A stretch of DNA of 64,000 bases, taken from NCBI GenBank assembly GCA_902806085.1, contig CADCVH010000094.1, positions 104,152 through 168,151 on the forward strand, read 5' to 3'. This DNA comes from an uncultured Rubrobacteraceae bacterium. GTDB lineage: Bacteria > Actinomycetota > Rubrobacteria > Rubrobacterales > Rubrobacteraceae. Below are positions 33,393 through 42,984 of this stretch, one piece after another; the stretch's first letter is position 1, and every line of letters starts with the position of its first letter. The translations under genes and the position numbers were made by a program. Below the pieces are notes generated by a model that was not told the DNA's origin, did not search any database, and saw only the letters and a list, made by a program, of their open reading frames with translations.

Positions 33393-35851
33393 TACAGGAC
33401 GGTGCGGACGGTCTCGCCGACCGTGGGGGTGTGGATCTTGTGGTCCGGGGCCAGGCGGAAGGCGAGGTCGCTTATGCGGCGGCGGGAGCCGTGGATCAGG
33501 ATGATCTGGCGCGGGGAGAGCTTTTTGGTTATGCCGAGCAACTCCTCCTGGGTGCAGTGCGCGGCGAAGGAGACGCGTTCGACCCGCCACTGCTCCTCCT
33601 CCCCCTCGGCCCGGTGCGCCCCGTAGGAGGAGGCGGCGTTGGAGGGCAGGATCACGGCGTTCTTCGGGTCCCCCTCTAGCCTGCGGCGGTAGAAGGCGCT
33701 CGCCCCGCCCTGCATCGTCACGGGCGAGGCTATGACGGCGCACGGGTTGGTGAGGATGCGCTCGCGGGCCCGATCGTCGTTGGAGACGGCCCGGATGTTG
33801 TCTGAGAAGAAGATCTCGCGCGGGTCGCTGTGCTGCAAATACGGCTTCATGTACCCGAGCTGCTCGGCGTAGAGCCGCTCGGAGGTCGTCACCACCGAGC
33901 CGTCCACGTAGATAAAGACGTCGCGGTCGAGGCCGTACTCCCGGCCGTAGTGCTTGAGGCCGAGGATTATCTCCTGCGCCTGCCCGAGCGCGTAGGTCGG
34001 GATGAGCACGCTCCCGCCCCGCTCCATCGTCGTGTCGTTGATGGTCTCGACCATCGTCTTTATGGAGTCGGAGAAGGGCTGGGGCTTCTGGTCGGCGAGC
34101 GTCGCCTCCATGATAAGGAGGTCTATGTCCTTGACGTCGGGCAGCCGCGCCGAGGGGATGGAGAAGTGGTCCTCCATGCAGATGTCCCCGGTGTGGAAGA
34201 CCGTGGCCGGCCCCGAACGGAGCAGCACGCTCGCGGCGCCGAGGATGTGGCCGCTCTCGGTGAGCGTCATCTGCGCGTCCCCGATCCTCAAAGGCTTGCC
34301 GAACGGCACGGGCACGAGCCTCTTGCGCACCTCGTGGATGGGCGCCCCGCCGGGCAGGCCGCCGCCCATCGCGGCGTGGTCGTTGAGCGCGCTCACGATG
34401 AGCTTCGCGGAAGGGGGGGTGCAGTAGATCGGCAACCCCGGCCGGTCCCTGACGAGCAGCGGCAAGGCCCCGCAGTGGTCCAGGTGGGCGTGGGTTATGA
34501 CGGCCGCGTCTAGGCTGTCTATGGCCGCGAAGTTGGGTGCTGCCGGACCCCTTCCGTCCGGCTTGATCCCGGCGTCCACCAGCACCCGCGTGGCCCCGAA
34601 ATCGAGCAGGTGGCTGCTTCCGCCCACCTGGCCCGCCCCCCCGAGCGCCCGGAACGATAGCGTCGGCCTCGGACGGGCGTAGCCACCGTTGCCGTTGACG
34701 TTCTCGGGCGGCCTTACGGGAGCTTGCCGCGGCGCGGCCGGGGAAGGTTCCGGGTCTTCGGCCTCTTCCTCGGCGGGCTTCGGGGTGTGGGCGCGCGGGG
34801 CGCGCAGGTCGGCCTGGGCCTGGAGCACCTTGCCCATGAACTCCAGGAGGTGGGCCGTCCTCGAGGCCGAGTCGAGCGTGGCGGGCATGGCGCCGACCTC
34901 GTTCTTCACGGCGCGCACGAGCAGCTCGCCGAAGCCGTCGTCGGTGAACCGGGCGCTCTGCAGGGCGTTCTTTATGCGGTCGCGCTCCTCGGAGACGCGC
35001 CCGAGCTCCTCGTGCAACTCCTCGACGCGCTCGGCGGCCCGGGAGTAGGCCGACCTCTCGCTCTGCAGGGCGCGCTCCAGCTGTTCGCCGCGCCGGTCGA
35101 GCTCGGCGATGCGCTCGTCGAGGCGTCCCCTGGCGTCCAGGGCGGAGGCGGCCTGCTCCTCGGCCTTCCGGACCAACTCCGACGCGCCGCTGCGCTCGCC
35201 GGTCAGGACGTCCACCTCTTCGGCGAGGGCGGCGGCCCGCTCGTTTGCCGCCCTGGAGGCGAACGAGAGCCGCTCGTTCTCGCCCTTCAACCGCTCGAGC
35301 TCGGTCTCGAGCTCCCGCACGTGGGCGTCTTCTGAGGCCTTCTTCTGGGCCGCGCCCTGCTCCGTTCGCCAGGCCGCCGTAAGCTCCGCGACGACGGCGG
35401 GGTCCTGCTCCTCATCCGCGCTCAGCACGGCCAGGAGCAGGCCCTCCGTGGTGTGGGCGGCCGCCAGCTCCTCGAGGTTCTCCGTGGAGAGGCCATCTAT
35501 GGCGTCGAAGGTCTCCGGTGGGATCTGCTCCTGGACAGCGGTCCTGAACGCTCCCCAGGCGGTCGGGTCCTGGCTTATCCTGCGCGCGACACCGCGCAAG
35601 AGCGCCGCCCCGCCCCCAGACTTGCGCGTAAGCGCGTCGGCCTGGATGCCCCTGGGGAGCAGGACCTCGTCGAGCCCGGGAACGTTCTTGCAGAGCTCCG
35701 CGAGCGCCCGGCGGGTGTCCAGCCTGCCGAGTCGGCCCATGAGCAACTCCTCGGGTAGGTCTTCGGGCGGGCGCCTGTCTAGCCGGGAGCCGGCCTCCTC
35801 GTCCCGGTTTCTTGCCTCAATTTCTTCGTCTTTGGGTATGGGATCTGACAC
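33392..35851 (-). CDS. Beta-CASP metallo-beta-lactamase nuclease with long coiled-coil N-terminus
   Basis: 819 residues. Residues about 1-160 are a helical domain of unknown family (LCKNVPGLDEVLLPRGIQAD region). Residues 160-310 are a strong coiled coil rich in Glu, Arg and Ala. A Pro-rich linker leads to the MBL domain (about 400-819): THAHLDHCGALPLL is HxHxDH; SGHILGAASV, FHTGDICMEDHF and IMEATLADQK follow. Beta-CASP motif B is in SFAAHCTQEELL and motif C in LIHGSRRRI. This resembles CPSF73/archaeal CPSF-type RNA nucleases. GTG 35851 follows GGAGGGAG at 5 bases; ATG 35881 is less likely. The coupled winged-helix gene follows. Confidence 0.85.
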   Translation of the reverse strand: MSDPIPKDEEIEARNRDEEAGSRLDRRPPEDLPEELLMGRLGRLDTRRALAELCKNVPGLDEVLLPRGIQADALTRKSGGGAALLRGVARRISQDPTAWGAFRTAVQEQIPPETFDAIDGLSTENLEELAAAHTTEGLLLAVLSADEEQDPAVVAELTAAWRTEQGAAQKKASEDAHVRELETELERLKGENERLSFASRAANERAAALAEEVDVLTGERSGASELVRKAEEQAASALDARGRLDERIAELDRRGEQLERALQSERSAYSRAAERVEELHEELGRVSEERDRIKNALQSARFTDDGFGELLVRAVKNEVGAMPATLDSASRTAHLLEFMGKVLQAQADLRAPRAHTPKPAEEEAEDPEPSPAAPRQAPVRPPENVNGNGGYARPRPTLSFRALGGAGQVGGSSHLLDFGATRVLVDAGIKPDGRGPAAPNFAAIDSLDAAVITHAHLDHCGALPLLVRDRPGLPIYCTPPSAKLIVSALNDHAAMGGGLPGGAPIHEVRKRLVPVPFGKPLRIGDAQMTLTESGHILGAASVLLRSGPATVFHTGDICMEDHFSIPSARLPDVKDIDLLIMEATLADQKPQPFSDSIKTMVETINDTTMERGGSVLIPTYALGQAQEIILGLKHYGREYGLDRDVFIYVDGSVVTTSERLYAEQLGYMKPYLQHSDPREIFFSDNIRAVSNDDRARERILTNPCAVIASPVTMQGGASAFYRRRLEGDPKNAVILPSNAASSYGAHRAEGEEEQWRVERVSFAAHCTQEELLGITKKLSPRQIILIHGSRRRISDLAFRLAPDHKIHTPTVGETVRTVL

Positions 35852-35973
35852 GAGAACTCCCTCCGCGAATGTGAATGTCATAAGGAGTCTTCATACTGCC
35901 GTGATTCTATCATGGGGGTTAACGGGCCCCGACGCGCTTCTCTTCCGCCCCGCCCTCGTATAGACTCTGCGGC

Positions 35974-36243
35974 ATGGACGATTCTTCGACAACTACGGTG
36001 AAGGTCAGGGCCAACTCGCCAGGAAGATACCCCATCCTGGTCGTGGAGCTGCCCTCGGGCGAGCTCCGCGCGACCTACCTCGAGACGGACTACGACCTCG
36101 AACGGGGCAAGACGGTCGAGGAGGATTGGCTGCGGGAGAACGCTATCGGACGCCACAGCTTCGTCGCGGTGGAGCCGCCGGCCGAGGTCCCCGCCCCTTC
36201 CCTCGGGGACTACGCGCGCCGGGAGATCATCGGGGAGGGCTAG
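35974..36243 (+). CDS. Hypothetical protein
   Basis: 89 residues, mostly beta by pattern (STTTVKVRANSPGRYPILVV, then ELPSGELRATYLETDYDLER). No family recognised. ATG 35974 has no SD; TAGACT lies 7 bases before it, so a leaderless transcript is likely. It is convergent with the pknB cluster, which ends 60 bases away, and divergent from the MBL gene. Confidence 0.55.
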   Translation: MDDSSTTTVKVRANSPGRYPILVVELPSGELRATYLETDYDLERGKTVEEDWLRENAIGRHSFVAVEPPAEVPAPSLGDYARREIIGEG

Positions 36244-36303
36244 AAACACGCAGGTAGGGGCGGTTCGCGAACCGCCCCTACGGCGCCACCCCCCTGTCTA
36301 CCC

Positions 36304-38466
36304 CTAGTCGTCCCTGTCGCCACCGCCGCGTCCTCCGCGGCCCCCGCCGTTGCCCCGTCCCGCTCCCGGCACGTTCTCGTTGTTCTGCACGTTCTCTTGC
36401 ACGTTGGGCGGCACGTTGCCCGCGTTCCCCCTACCGCTGCCGCGGTTCGGACCGGAGTTGTCTTCCTCCCTGGCCGCGTCTCCCCCGCCGACCTGGCCGT
36501 TCGCCGGAGGCGCCGAGGCGTCAGGCGGGGCCGATTCGTCGGGTTCGTCCGGTTCTTCTTTGTCCGGTTCTTCTTCGTCCGGCGGGGGCGACGCGTCGGG
36601 TTCGGGGGAGACGACCGTGGGTTCTGGGCCGGCGCTGAAGTAGAGGGGCAGCGTGCTTCCGGGATCCACCAGGGCGCCCACGCCCGGTTCCGTCGAGAGG
36701 GCCGTGCCCGCGGCCTCGTCGCCCGGCACCTCGATCGGGTCGGAGTTGATGCCGACGCCGCTGAGGCGCGCCTGAGCCTCCTCCAGGCTGAAGCCGTAGA
36801 CCTCGGGGACCTCGACCTGCCCGACGCCCAGGCTCTCCGTAACGTTCACCCGGCTTCCCGGCGCCAGGCTCGCGCCCTCCGGCGGGTCCTGGGAGATGAC
36901 GGAGCCCTCCGGCACGGTGTCGCTGTAATCCTGGCCCACCGAGCCCAGTTCCAGGTCCGACTGCGCGAGGATGTCTTCCGCCTGGGCCGTGGTGTTTCCG
37001 ACGAGGCCGGGGATCGCGACGTCGTCTGGTCCGGTGCCGATGGTGATCTCCACCCGCGTCCCCAGGTTCGCGGCGGCCCCGAGCGCCCCGCCCGCGGGTT
37101 CCTGGCCCGTGACCAGGCCCTCGTCCTCCGGCGGGCTCTCCGCCCTCACCACCCGCGTCTCGAAACCCGCCTCCTCCAGCGTCCGCTCCGCCTCGGCCCG
37201 CGGGTCGCCGGTTGTGTCCGGAACGTCGTTCTGCCCGCTGGCGACGGTGACGGAGATCTCGGATCCCCGCCTCAGCTCTCCCCCCTCCTGGGGGTCTTGC
37301 TCCAGGATGGTGCCCGCCGGCTCCGTACCGTCCGCCTGGCCCGCTTCGACCAGCTTGAAGTCTTCCCCGACGTCGTCCCGCGCTTCGTCCAGGGTCGTTC
37401 CGACGAGGTTGGGGACGGCGATCCTCGGGGCGGGTGTGGCCGGTTCTTGCCCGTTTCCGAGTAGGGCGTAGCCGGCCCATGCGAGGGGGGCGAGGATCAA
37501 GAGGGCCAGGAGCGCCGGGATCACAGGCGACCTCCGGCGGCGCTTCCCGCTGCGCCGGACGCTCCGCGGCGCCGGTGGGGGGTCGACGCGCGTCGTAGCG
37601 CCCGGCCTCGCGCCCGTCGCCATCTCGGTCGTCGCGCCCGACGGGTCGAGGCCGGCCAACACGCGCTCCAGGTCCTCGATAAGCTCCGCGGCGCTCCCGT
37701 AGCGGTCGGCGGGGTTCTTGGCCAGGAGCCGCACCGTCACGGCGTTTATGCCGTCCGGGACGGCCCCGTTCAGGACCTGCGGCGGAACGAGGTGGCCGTT
37801 GACGTGCTTCATGGCTATCCCAAGAGGCGTGTCCGCGTCGAAGGGCATCTCGCCCGTGAGCATCTCGTAGAGGACCACGCCCAACGAGTAGAGGTCGCTC
37901 GCGGGGCCGACGGGCTCTCCCATCGCCTGCTCCGGCGAGATGTAGTGGGCCGTGCCGAGGATGTGGCCCGTGCGGGTCATGGTCGAGGAAGAGGCGGCGC
38001 GGGCTATGCCGAAGTCCGTCACCTTCACGTCGCCCCCGCCCGTTATTAGGATGTTGTGGGGTTTTATGTCGCGGTGGATCACGTCCCGGTCGTGGGCCGC
38101 CTTTAGTGCCTCCGCGATCTGCAGCGCGACCGCCACCGCCGTGCGCGGGGGGAGCGCCCCGCGCTTCAGAATCCGGTCTTTCAGGGTCCCGCCGGGGAGG
38201 TACTCCATCGCGATGTAGTACGTCCCGTCGTCCGCCTCGCCCCGGTCGAAGATGGAGACTATGTTCGGGTGGGAGAGGGCGCCGGCGCTCTGGGCCTCGC
38301 GCTTGAAGCGCTCCACGAACTCCTCGTCGCCCGCGTACCGGGCGCTCATCACCTTGAGGGCCACGTCCCGGTCCAGGACGTCGTCGTGGGCCAGAAAGAC
38401 CTCCGCCATGCCCCCGCTTCCGAGCGGTTGTCGCAGGCGGTAGCGATTGTCTACGAGCTGCTGCAT
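36304..38466 (-). CDS. pknB: Ser/Thr protein kinase with four PASTA domains (PknB)
   Basis: 720-residue membrane kinase that senses cell-wall fragments. Kinase domain (1-265): PLGSGGMAEVFLAHD glycine loop, VALKVM Lys, VIHRDIKPHNILI, VTDFGIAR and GTAHYISPEQAMG. One transmembrane helix follows (ALLALLILAPLAWAGYALL). Four PASTA repeats occupy about 345-620, starting IAVPNLVGTTLDEARD. A Pro/Asn/Gly-rich tail ends the protein. ATG 38466 is preceded by TATAAT 9 bases away in the 18-base gap after pbpA, so it may also be transcribed alone as a leaderless message. Confidence 0.95.
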   Translation of the reverse strand: MQQLVDNRYRLRQPLGSGGMAEVFLAHDDVLDRDVALKVMSARYAGDEEFVERFKREAQSAGALSHPNIVSIFDRGEADDGTYYIAMEYLPGGTLKDRILKRGALPPRTAVAVALQIAEALKAAHDRDVIHRDIKPHNILITGGGDVKVTDFGIARAASSSTMTRTGHILGTAHYISPEQAMGEPVGPASDLYSLGVVLYEMLTGEMPFDADTPLGIAMKHVNGHLVPPQVLNGAVPDGINAVTVRLLAKNPADRYGSAAELIEDLERVLAGLDPSGATTEMATGARPGATTRVDPPPAPRSVRRSGKRRRRSPVIPALLALLILAPLAWAGYALLGNGQEPATPAPRIAVPNLVGTTLDEARDDVGEDFKLVEAGQADGTEPAGTILEQDPQEGGELRRGSEISVTVASGQNDVPDTTGDPRAEAERTLEEAGFETRVVRAESPPEDEGLVTGQEPAGGALGAAANLGTRVEITIGTGPDDVAIPGLVGNTTAQAEDILAQSDLELGSVGQDYSDTVPEGSVISQDPPEGASLAPGSRVNVTESLGVGQVEVPEVYGFSLEEAQARLSGVGINSDPIEVPGDEAAGTALSTEPGVGALVDPGSTLPLYFSAGPEPTVVSPEPDASPPPDEEEPDKEEPDEPDESAPPDASAPPANGQVGGGDAAREEDNSGPNRGSGRGNAGNVPPNVQENVQNNENVPGAGRGNGGGRGGRGGGDRDD

Positions 38467-38484
38467 CGACCCCGCATTATATCT

Positions 38485-39939
38485 TTACCCGCCCCCGTCT
38501 CTCAGGTGGGCCTCCATCAAGTCCTGGGCTATGGGTATGGCCGGGGTGGCCGCGTCGCCCTCCGCGTCTATCACGCCGCCGTTCTCCACCATCACCGCCA
38601 CGGCTATCTCGGGGTCGTCGGCCGGGGCGAAGGAGACGAACCAGGAGTGGGGCTCGCGCGGCGGGTCCTCGGCCGTCCCGGTCTTGCCTGCGACCTCGAC
38701 GCCGGGAACCTCGGCCTCCGTGAGCTGTCCCGTGGTGATGACGCCCTGCATCATCTGGTTGAGGGTGCCGGCGGTCGCCCCGTCGAGCACGTCTTTGCGG
38801 ACCGTCGGGCTCGGCTTATCGAGGATGATGCCGTCGGGGGAGCGAACCTCCCTGACGATCCGGGGGTCCATCATGTCCCCGCCGTTGGCGACCGTGGCGG
38901 CGACCAGGCCCATCTCGAAGACGTTGGAGGAGACGCGGTCCTGGCCGAAGCTTATCTGGGCCGTGTTCCCCTCGACCCACTGCTCCACCGGGTACCCGAG
39001 GTCGCTCGCCGACACGGGGAGCGGGAAGTCCTCGTAGGGGTCGCCGTAGCCGAAGTCCCCGGCCGTCTCGGCGAGAAGCTCGGGGCCCACCTCGAAGATG
39101 GCGATCTTGGCGAAGATCACGTTCACCGAGAACGCCAGGGCCTCGGCGAAGGTGATCCTCCCGTAATCCTTGCCCTGGTAGTTGTAGACGGTCAGGCCCG
39201 CCGTCTCGTAGGTGCCGGGGTCGTAGAACTCGTCCGAAGGTTCCACGCCGGCCTTCAATGCGGCGGCGGAGGTGATGACCTTGAAGGTCGAGCCCGGCGG
39301 GTAGAGCGACTGCGTGGCGCGGTTGATGAGGGGGGCGTCAGGGTCCTGGGAGAGCTCCGGCAGGGTCTCGTCGATGTTGTTGTTGTCGAAGGAGGGGTAG
39401 GTGGCGAGGGCCAGGATCTCGCCGGTCTTGGGATCTATGGCCATAGCGGAGCCCCTCCCCGTGGGGCTGGCGGCGAGGGATTCGTAGGCCTGGCGCTGGA
39501 GGTCGGCATCCAGGGTGAGCGTGACGTCGTTGCCGCGCTGGGGGCCGCCGGTGGCGCGGTTTATGAGCTCGTCGAGGGTGTCGGGGTCGCCGGCGACGCT
39601 CGAGAGGTCGGTGTTGTTGCCGATCTCTATGCCCGTGGCCCCGTACCTGGTGCTCCAGTACCCGACAACACCCGTGAAGGGTTCGCCCTCCGGGTAGACG
39701 CGCTCGTAGATGGGGCCGGAGATGCCCTGGCGTTCCTCGCTTCTCGCCAGCACGGTCTCGCCGTCTCCGGCCAGGATCAGGCCCCGGGGAGACTCTATGG
39801 ACCTCTGGGTCTGGAAGCCGTTCTCGGGGTTGTTGGCGAGCGACTCCCTGGCGTAGACCTGCCAGTAGGCCATCATCACGACGAGCCCGACGAACCCGAG
39901 CACGAACAGGTAGAAGGTGCGTCTGAGGTGGGCGTTCAG
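38485..39939 (-). CDS. pbpA: Penicillin-binding protein (PbpA type), probable CTG start
   Basis: 484-residue class B transpeptidase. A single N-terminal membrane helix (RRTFYLFVLGFVGLVVMMAY) is followed by the transpeptidase motifs SxxK (PGSTFKVIT), SxN (FSVNVIF) and KTGT (AGKTGTAED). The RodA-like stop TGA overlaps CTG 39939 (CTGA); no canonical start precedes the basic N-terminus, and the next, GTG 39903, lies inside the membrane helix. A GGGGGGGGA run upstream could serve as SD. Partner of the SEDS protein in septal or elongation synthesis. Confidence 0.93.
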   Translation of the reverse strand: MNAHLRRTFYLFVLGFVGLVVMMAYWQVYARESLANNPENGFQTQRSIESPRGLILAGDGETVLARSEERQGISGPIYERVYPEGEPFTGVVGYWSTRYGATGIEIGNNTDLSSVAGDPDTLDELINRATGGPQRGNDVTLTLDADLQRQAYESLAASPTGRGSAMAIDPKTGEILALATYPSFDNNNIDETLPELSQDPDAPLINRATQSLYPPGSTFKVITSAAALKAGVEPSDEFYDPGTYETAGLTVYNYQGKDYGRITFAEALAFSVNVIFAKIAIFEVGPELLAETAGDFGYGDPYEDFPLPVSASDLGYPVEQWVEGNTAQISFGQDRVSSNVFEMGLVAATVANGGDMMDPRIVREVRSPDGIILDKPSPTVRKDVLDGATAGTLNQMMQGVITTGQLTEAEVPGVEVAGKTGTAEDPPREPHSWFVSFAPADDPEIAVAVMVENGGVIDAEGDAATPAIPIAQDLMEAHLRDGGG

Positions 39940-41237
39940 TAGTCCCCCCCAACGTCGAGCCCCCGCTCCTCGCGCCGCCCGGCCCGCTCGGAGACGAGCA
40001 GAAGGAGGCCCGTGAGGATAAAGTTGCCGACAACCGAAGAGCCCCCGTAGGATACGAAGGGCAGCGTGATCCCCGTGAGCGGTATCGCTTTGGTCACCCC
40101 GCCCACGATGACGAGCGTCTGGATGGCGAACATGGCCGTCAGCCCGAAGGCGAGGAGCTTTGAGGCGTCGTCCTCGGCGAGCAGCGCTATCTTTATCCCC
40201 CGGTAGACGAAGGCCAGGAAGGCGAGCAAGACGGCCGTCGCACCCAGCAGGCCCAGCTCGCTGGCGACGGCGGAGAAGACGAAGTCCGTCTCCACCTCGG
40301 GGATCGTCTGGGAGAAGCCGGCGCCGAGGCCCGTGCCGAGCAGGCCGCCGTCGGCGATGTTGAAGATGCTCTGCAGGATCTGGAACCCCGTCCCGTCCGG
40401 GTCCTGCCACGGGTCGAGCCAGGCCTGCACCCTGACCTGGACGTGGTCGAAGACTATGAACGCCAGGAGCGACCCGACGGAGAAGAGCACCGCGCCGAGC
40501 AGCACGTAGGCGATGCGGCCGGTAGCCGCGTAGAGCATGAGCAGGGGAACGGCGAAGAACAGGAGGCTGCTCCCGAGGTCCTTCTCGAAGACCAGTAGGC
40601 CGAGGGAGGCCGCCCACACGAGCGCCACGGGGCCGAAGTACTTTAGCGCCGGTATCTGGACGCCGAGAAAGGAGCGGCTCGTCGCCGCCAGGAGGTCCCG
40701 CGTCTCGGCCAGGTAGCCGGCGAAAAAGACGATGAGCGCGATGCGGGCGAACTCGGAGGGCTGGAAGCCCACCGGCCCGAGGCTAACCCAGAGCCTCGCG
40801 CCGTTGACCTCGTATCCTAAGGGTGTGAACGTCGAGGCGATGAGCAGGACCGCGACGGCGGCCAGCAGGTACTTATAGTCGAAGAGGCGGTGGTAGTTGC
40901 GGAAAAAGAGGACGAGCAGGAACATGGTGCCGGAGCCTATCAGGATCCAGACCGCCTGCGTTATAGCCAGCCCCGCCTTGTCCTCGACGTTATAGGTGAG
41001 GCGGAAGATCATGACGAGCCCGAGCCCCGTAAGGAGCGTCACCAGCGGTAGCAAGAGCACGTCCGAGTGCGGCAGGATCAGGCGCACCCCCAGGTAGAGC
41101 GCCAGGAGCGTGCCAGCGTAGTAGGCGCCGTAGACGAGGGGCGGGCTGGTGGCGCCCTGGGCGAAGATGAGGGTCGCGAAGCCCAAAGTGGTGACGAGCA
41201 GCGCGAGGATCATGGGCGTGGTGGCGCGCTGGGTCAC
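39936..41237 (-). CDS. rodA: SEDS glycosyltransferase RodA/FtsW
   Basis: 433-residue polytopic SEDS-family glycan polymerase with ten or more hydrophobic helices. Typical signatures are RLWVSLGPVGFQPSEFARI and the C-terminal GITLPFVSYGGSSVVGNFIL. GTG 41237. It is paired with PbpA downstream by a 4-base overlap and preceded by the phosphatase gene by 12 bases. Whether it serves elongation or division cannot be told from sequence; the cluster position matches mycobacterial rodA. Confidence 0.94.
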   Translation of the reverse strand: MTQRATTPMILALLVTTLGFATLIFAQGATSPPLVYGAYYAGTLLALYLGVRLILPHSDVLLLPLVTLLTGLGLVMIFRLTYNVEDKAGLAITQAVWILIGSGTMFLLVLFFRNYHRLFDYKYLLAAVAVLLIASTFTPLGYEVNGARLWVSLGPVGFQPSEFARIALIVFFAGYLAETRDLLAATSRSFLGVQIPALKYFGPVALVWAASLGLLVFEKDLGSSLLFFAVPLLMLYAATGRIAYVLLGAVLFSVGSLLAFIVFDHVQVRVQAWLDPWQDPDGTGFQILQSIFNIADGGLLGTGLGAGFSQTIPEVETDFVFSAVASELGLLGATAVLLAFLAFVYRGIKIALLAEDDASKLLAFGLTAMFAIQTLVIVGGVTKAIPLTGITLPFVSYGGSSVVGNFILTGLLLLVSERAGRREERGLDVGGDY

Positions 41238-41249
41238 GGACGCCCCATC

Positions 41250-42473
41250 CTACTTGCCCAAGTCCGCGAGCACCTTTTCGGCCTCGTCTCTGGTGTAGAG
41301 CTTGTGGGTCTCTATGGGCTCCTCGTAGGGCTCCTTGATCTCGGACTCCGTCAGCCCCGGCCTCTGCCACTCCCGGTTGAGCTCGACCCCGAACGGCGCG
41401 TAGGGGATGCCCTGGTGGGCGACCACCTCCTGCGCCTCGAAGGAGAAGTAGTACCGGCTGGACCCCCAGAGGTAGGCCGGCACGAGCGCTATGAGCACAA
41501 CCAGAACCACGGCCAGCCCCCTCGCGAGCGCCGCGAGCGCCCTCCGGAATCCTCCGGCACGCCGCTTGGGACGCCTCGGCGCCCTTGGCCTCTTCGCGCT
41601 CCCGGTGGACGAACGGCCCGCGCCGGTCCTCCCCCGGCTGCCCCTTGCGCCCCCCGGCCGCAGGGCGGGCATATCGCCGGTCCCGTCGGAGGCCCCCCCC
41701 GCGGCGGCGCCCTCGTCTCGCGGGGGGGCCTGCTGCGGTTCCTCGCGCTCCTTGACGTCTATCACGACGACGGTGATGTTGTCGTTGCCGCCCGCTTCGA
41801 GCGCGGCCGAGAGGAGCCCGCGGGCCGCCTTCTCCGGGTCCTCGGGGGCGCCGGCCAGGATCTCGGCCACCCCGTTCTCCCGCACCATGTCCGTGAGGCC
41901 GTCGGAGCAGAGCACGAAGCGGTCCCCGGCCTCCACGGGGAGAACGGCCGTGTCAACCTCGACCTCGTCTTCGGCGCCCAAAGCCCGGGTGATGAGGTTC
42001 TTCTGGGGGTGCTCGGCGGCCTGGTCCCGCGTGAGGTCGCCGCTGCGCACGAGCTCGGCGACGAGGGAGTGGTCTTCGGTCACGGGCCTCAGCTCTCCGC
42101 CGCGAACGAGGTAGGCCCTGGAGTCCCCGACGTGGGCAAGCTCGGCGACGGGGTCCCTGCGCGTCCCCCCGAAGCGGACGGCGACCACCGTCGTCCCCAT
42201 CCCCGACAGCCTCTCGTCGCCCCGGCCCGCCGCCAGGATGCGGCGGTTCGCCTCCTCTATCGCCCGCCCGAAAGGATCGTCGGGGCCGAGGTTGCGGAGC
42301 ACGTCTATGGCGATGGAGCTCGCCACCTCCCCGGCCTCGAAGCCGCCGACGCCGTCGGCGACGACGAAGAGCGTCTCGTCCTCGCCGTCGCCCACGAGCA
42401 GGGCGTCCTCGTTGTTCTGGCGGACCTTGCCCGGGTCGGTGACGCCGAACGGCTGGAGCTCGAGCAGGGGCAA
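41250..42473 (-). CDS. pstP: PP2C-type Ser/Thr phosphatase (PstP)
   Basis: 407-residue membrane phosphatase that reverses PknA/PknB phosphorylation. The PP2C domain (1-240) has the motifs KVRQNNEDALLVGDG, VADGVGGFEAGEVAS and LCSDGLTDMV with metal-binding Asp residues. A Pro/Arg/Gly linker leads to one membrane helix (ALARGLAVVLVVLIALVPAY) and an external segment. It starts 3 bases after the FhaB stop. Confidence 0.94.
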   Translation of the reverse strand: MPLLELQPFGVTDPGKVRQNNEDALLVGDGEDETLFVVADGVGGFEAGEVASSIAIDVLRNLGPDDPFGRAIEEANRRILAAGRGDERLSGMGTTVVAVRFGGTRRDPVAELAHVGDSRAYLVRGGELRPVTEDHSLVAELVRSGDLTRDQAAEHPQKNLITRALGAEDEVEVDTAVLPVEAGDRFVLCSDGLTDMVRENGVAEILAGAPEDPEKAARGLLSAALEAGGNDNITVVVIDVKEREEPQQAPPRDEGAAAGGASDGTGDMPALRPGGARGSRGRTGAGRSSTGSAKRPRAPRRPKRRAGGFRRALAALARGLAVVLVVLIALVPAYLWGSSRYYFSFEAQEVVAHQGIPYAPFGVELNREWQRPGLTESEIKEPYEEPIETHKLYTRDEAEKVLADLGK

Positions 42474-42476
42474 AAC

Positions 42477-42980
42477 CTACTCCTCGTACCGGAAGACCGT
42501 CGAGCCGACGCGAACGGAATCCCCGTTCCTGACCGGCGTGGCGCCCACGGTCTTGCGGTCGTTGACGAAGGTCCCGTTGGTCGAGCCGAGGTCCTCCACG
42601 TAGAGCAGGCCGCCGTGGCGGGTGAGCTTGGCGTGCTGTCCCGAGGCGAAGTCGTCGCTCTTCAAGACCACGTCGCTCGCCGACGACCGGCCGACGCTCG
42701 TCTCGCCGTCGCGCAACTCGAAGCGGGTCTGGGGCGCCAGAATGTCCGACTCCGCCACGACGATCTCGGGGGTCCCCGTCGGGCGCGGGGCGTAGGCCCG
42801 CTGCCCGTTGCCCTGGGGGCTCGGACCCATCCCGGCCCGGCGGCCGGGCACGTAGGGCTTGTCGTCGGGTACCTTGCGCAGGTCGCCTATACCCCGGCGC
42901 ATCACGGCGTAGATAAAGGCGAAGAGCAGTAGCAAGAGCAGCGCCTTGGCCGCGAGCAGCGGCACCTGCAGCTCGAGCAT
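42477..42980 (-). CDS. fhaB: FHA-domain protein FhaB
   Basis: 167 residues. An N-terminal hydrophobic helix (LLAAKALLLLLLFAFIYAVM) anchors it; the FHA domain (90-160) reads phospho-Thr, with SVGRSSASDVVLKSDDFASG and DLGSTNGTFVNDRK. ATG 42980 lies 4 bases after the FhaA stop; an upstream in-frame start was rejected as it would overlap fhaA. Confidence 0.93.
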   Translation of the reverse strand: MLELQVPLLAAKALLLLLLFAFIYAVMRRGIGDLRKVPDDKPYVPGRRAGMGPSPQGNGQRAYAPRPTGTPEIVVAESDILAPQTRFELRDGETSVGRSSASDVVLKSDDFASGQHAKLTRHGGLLYVEDLGSTNGTFVNDRKTVGATPVRNGDSVRVGSTVFRYEE

Positions 42981-42984
42981 GGGT

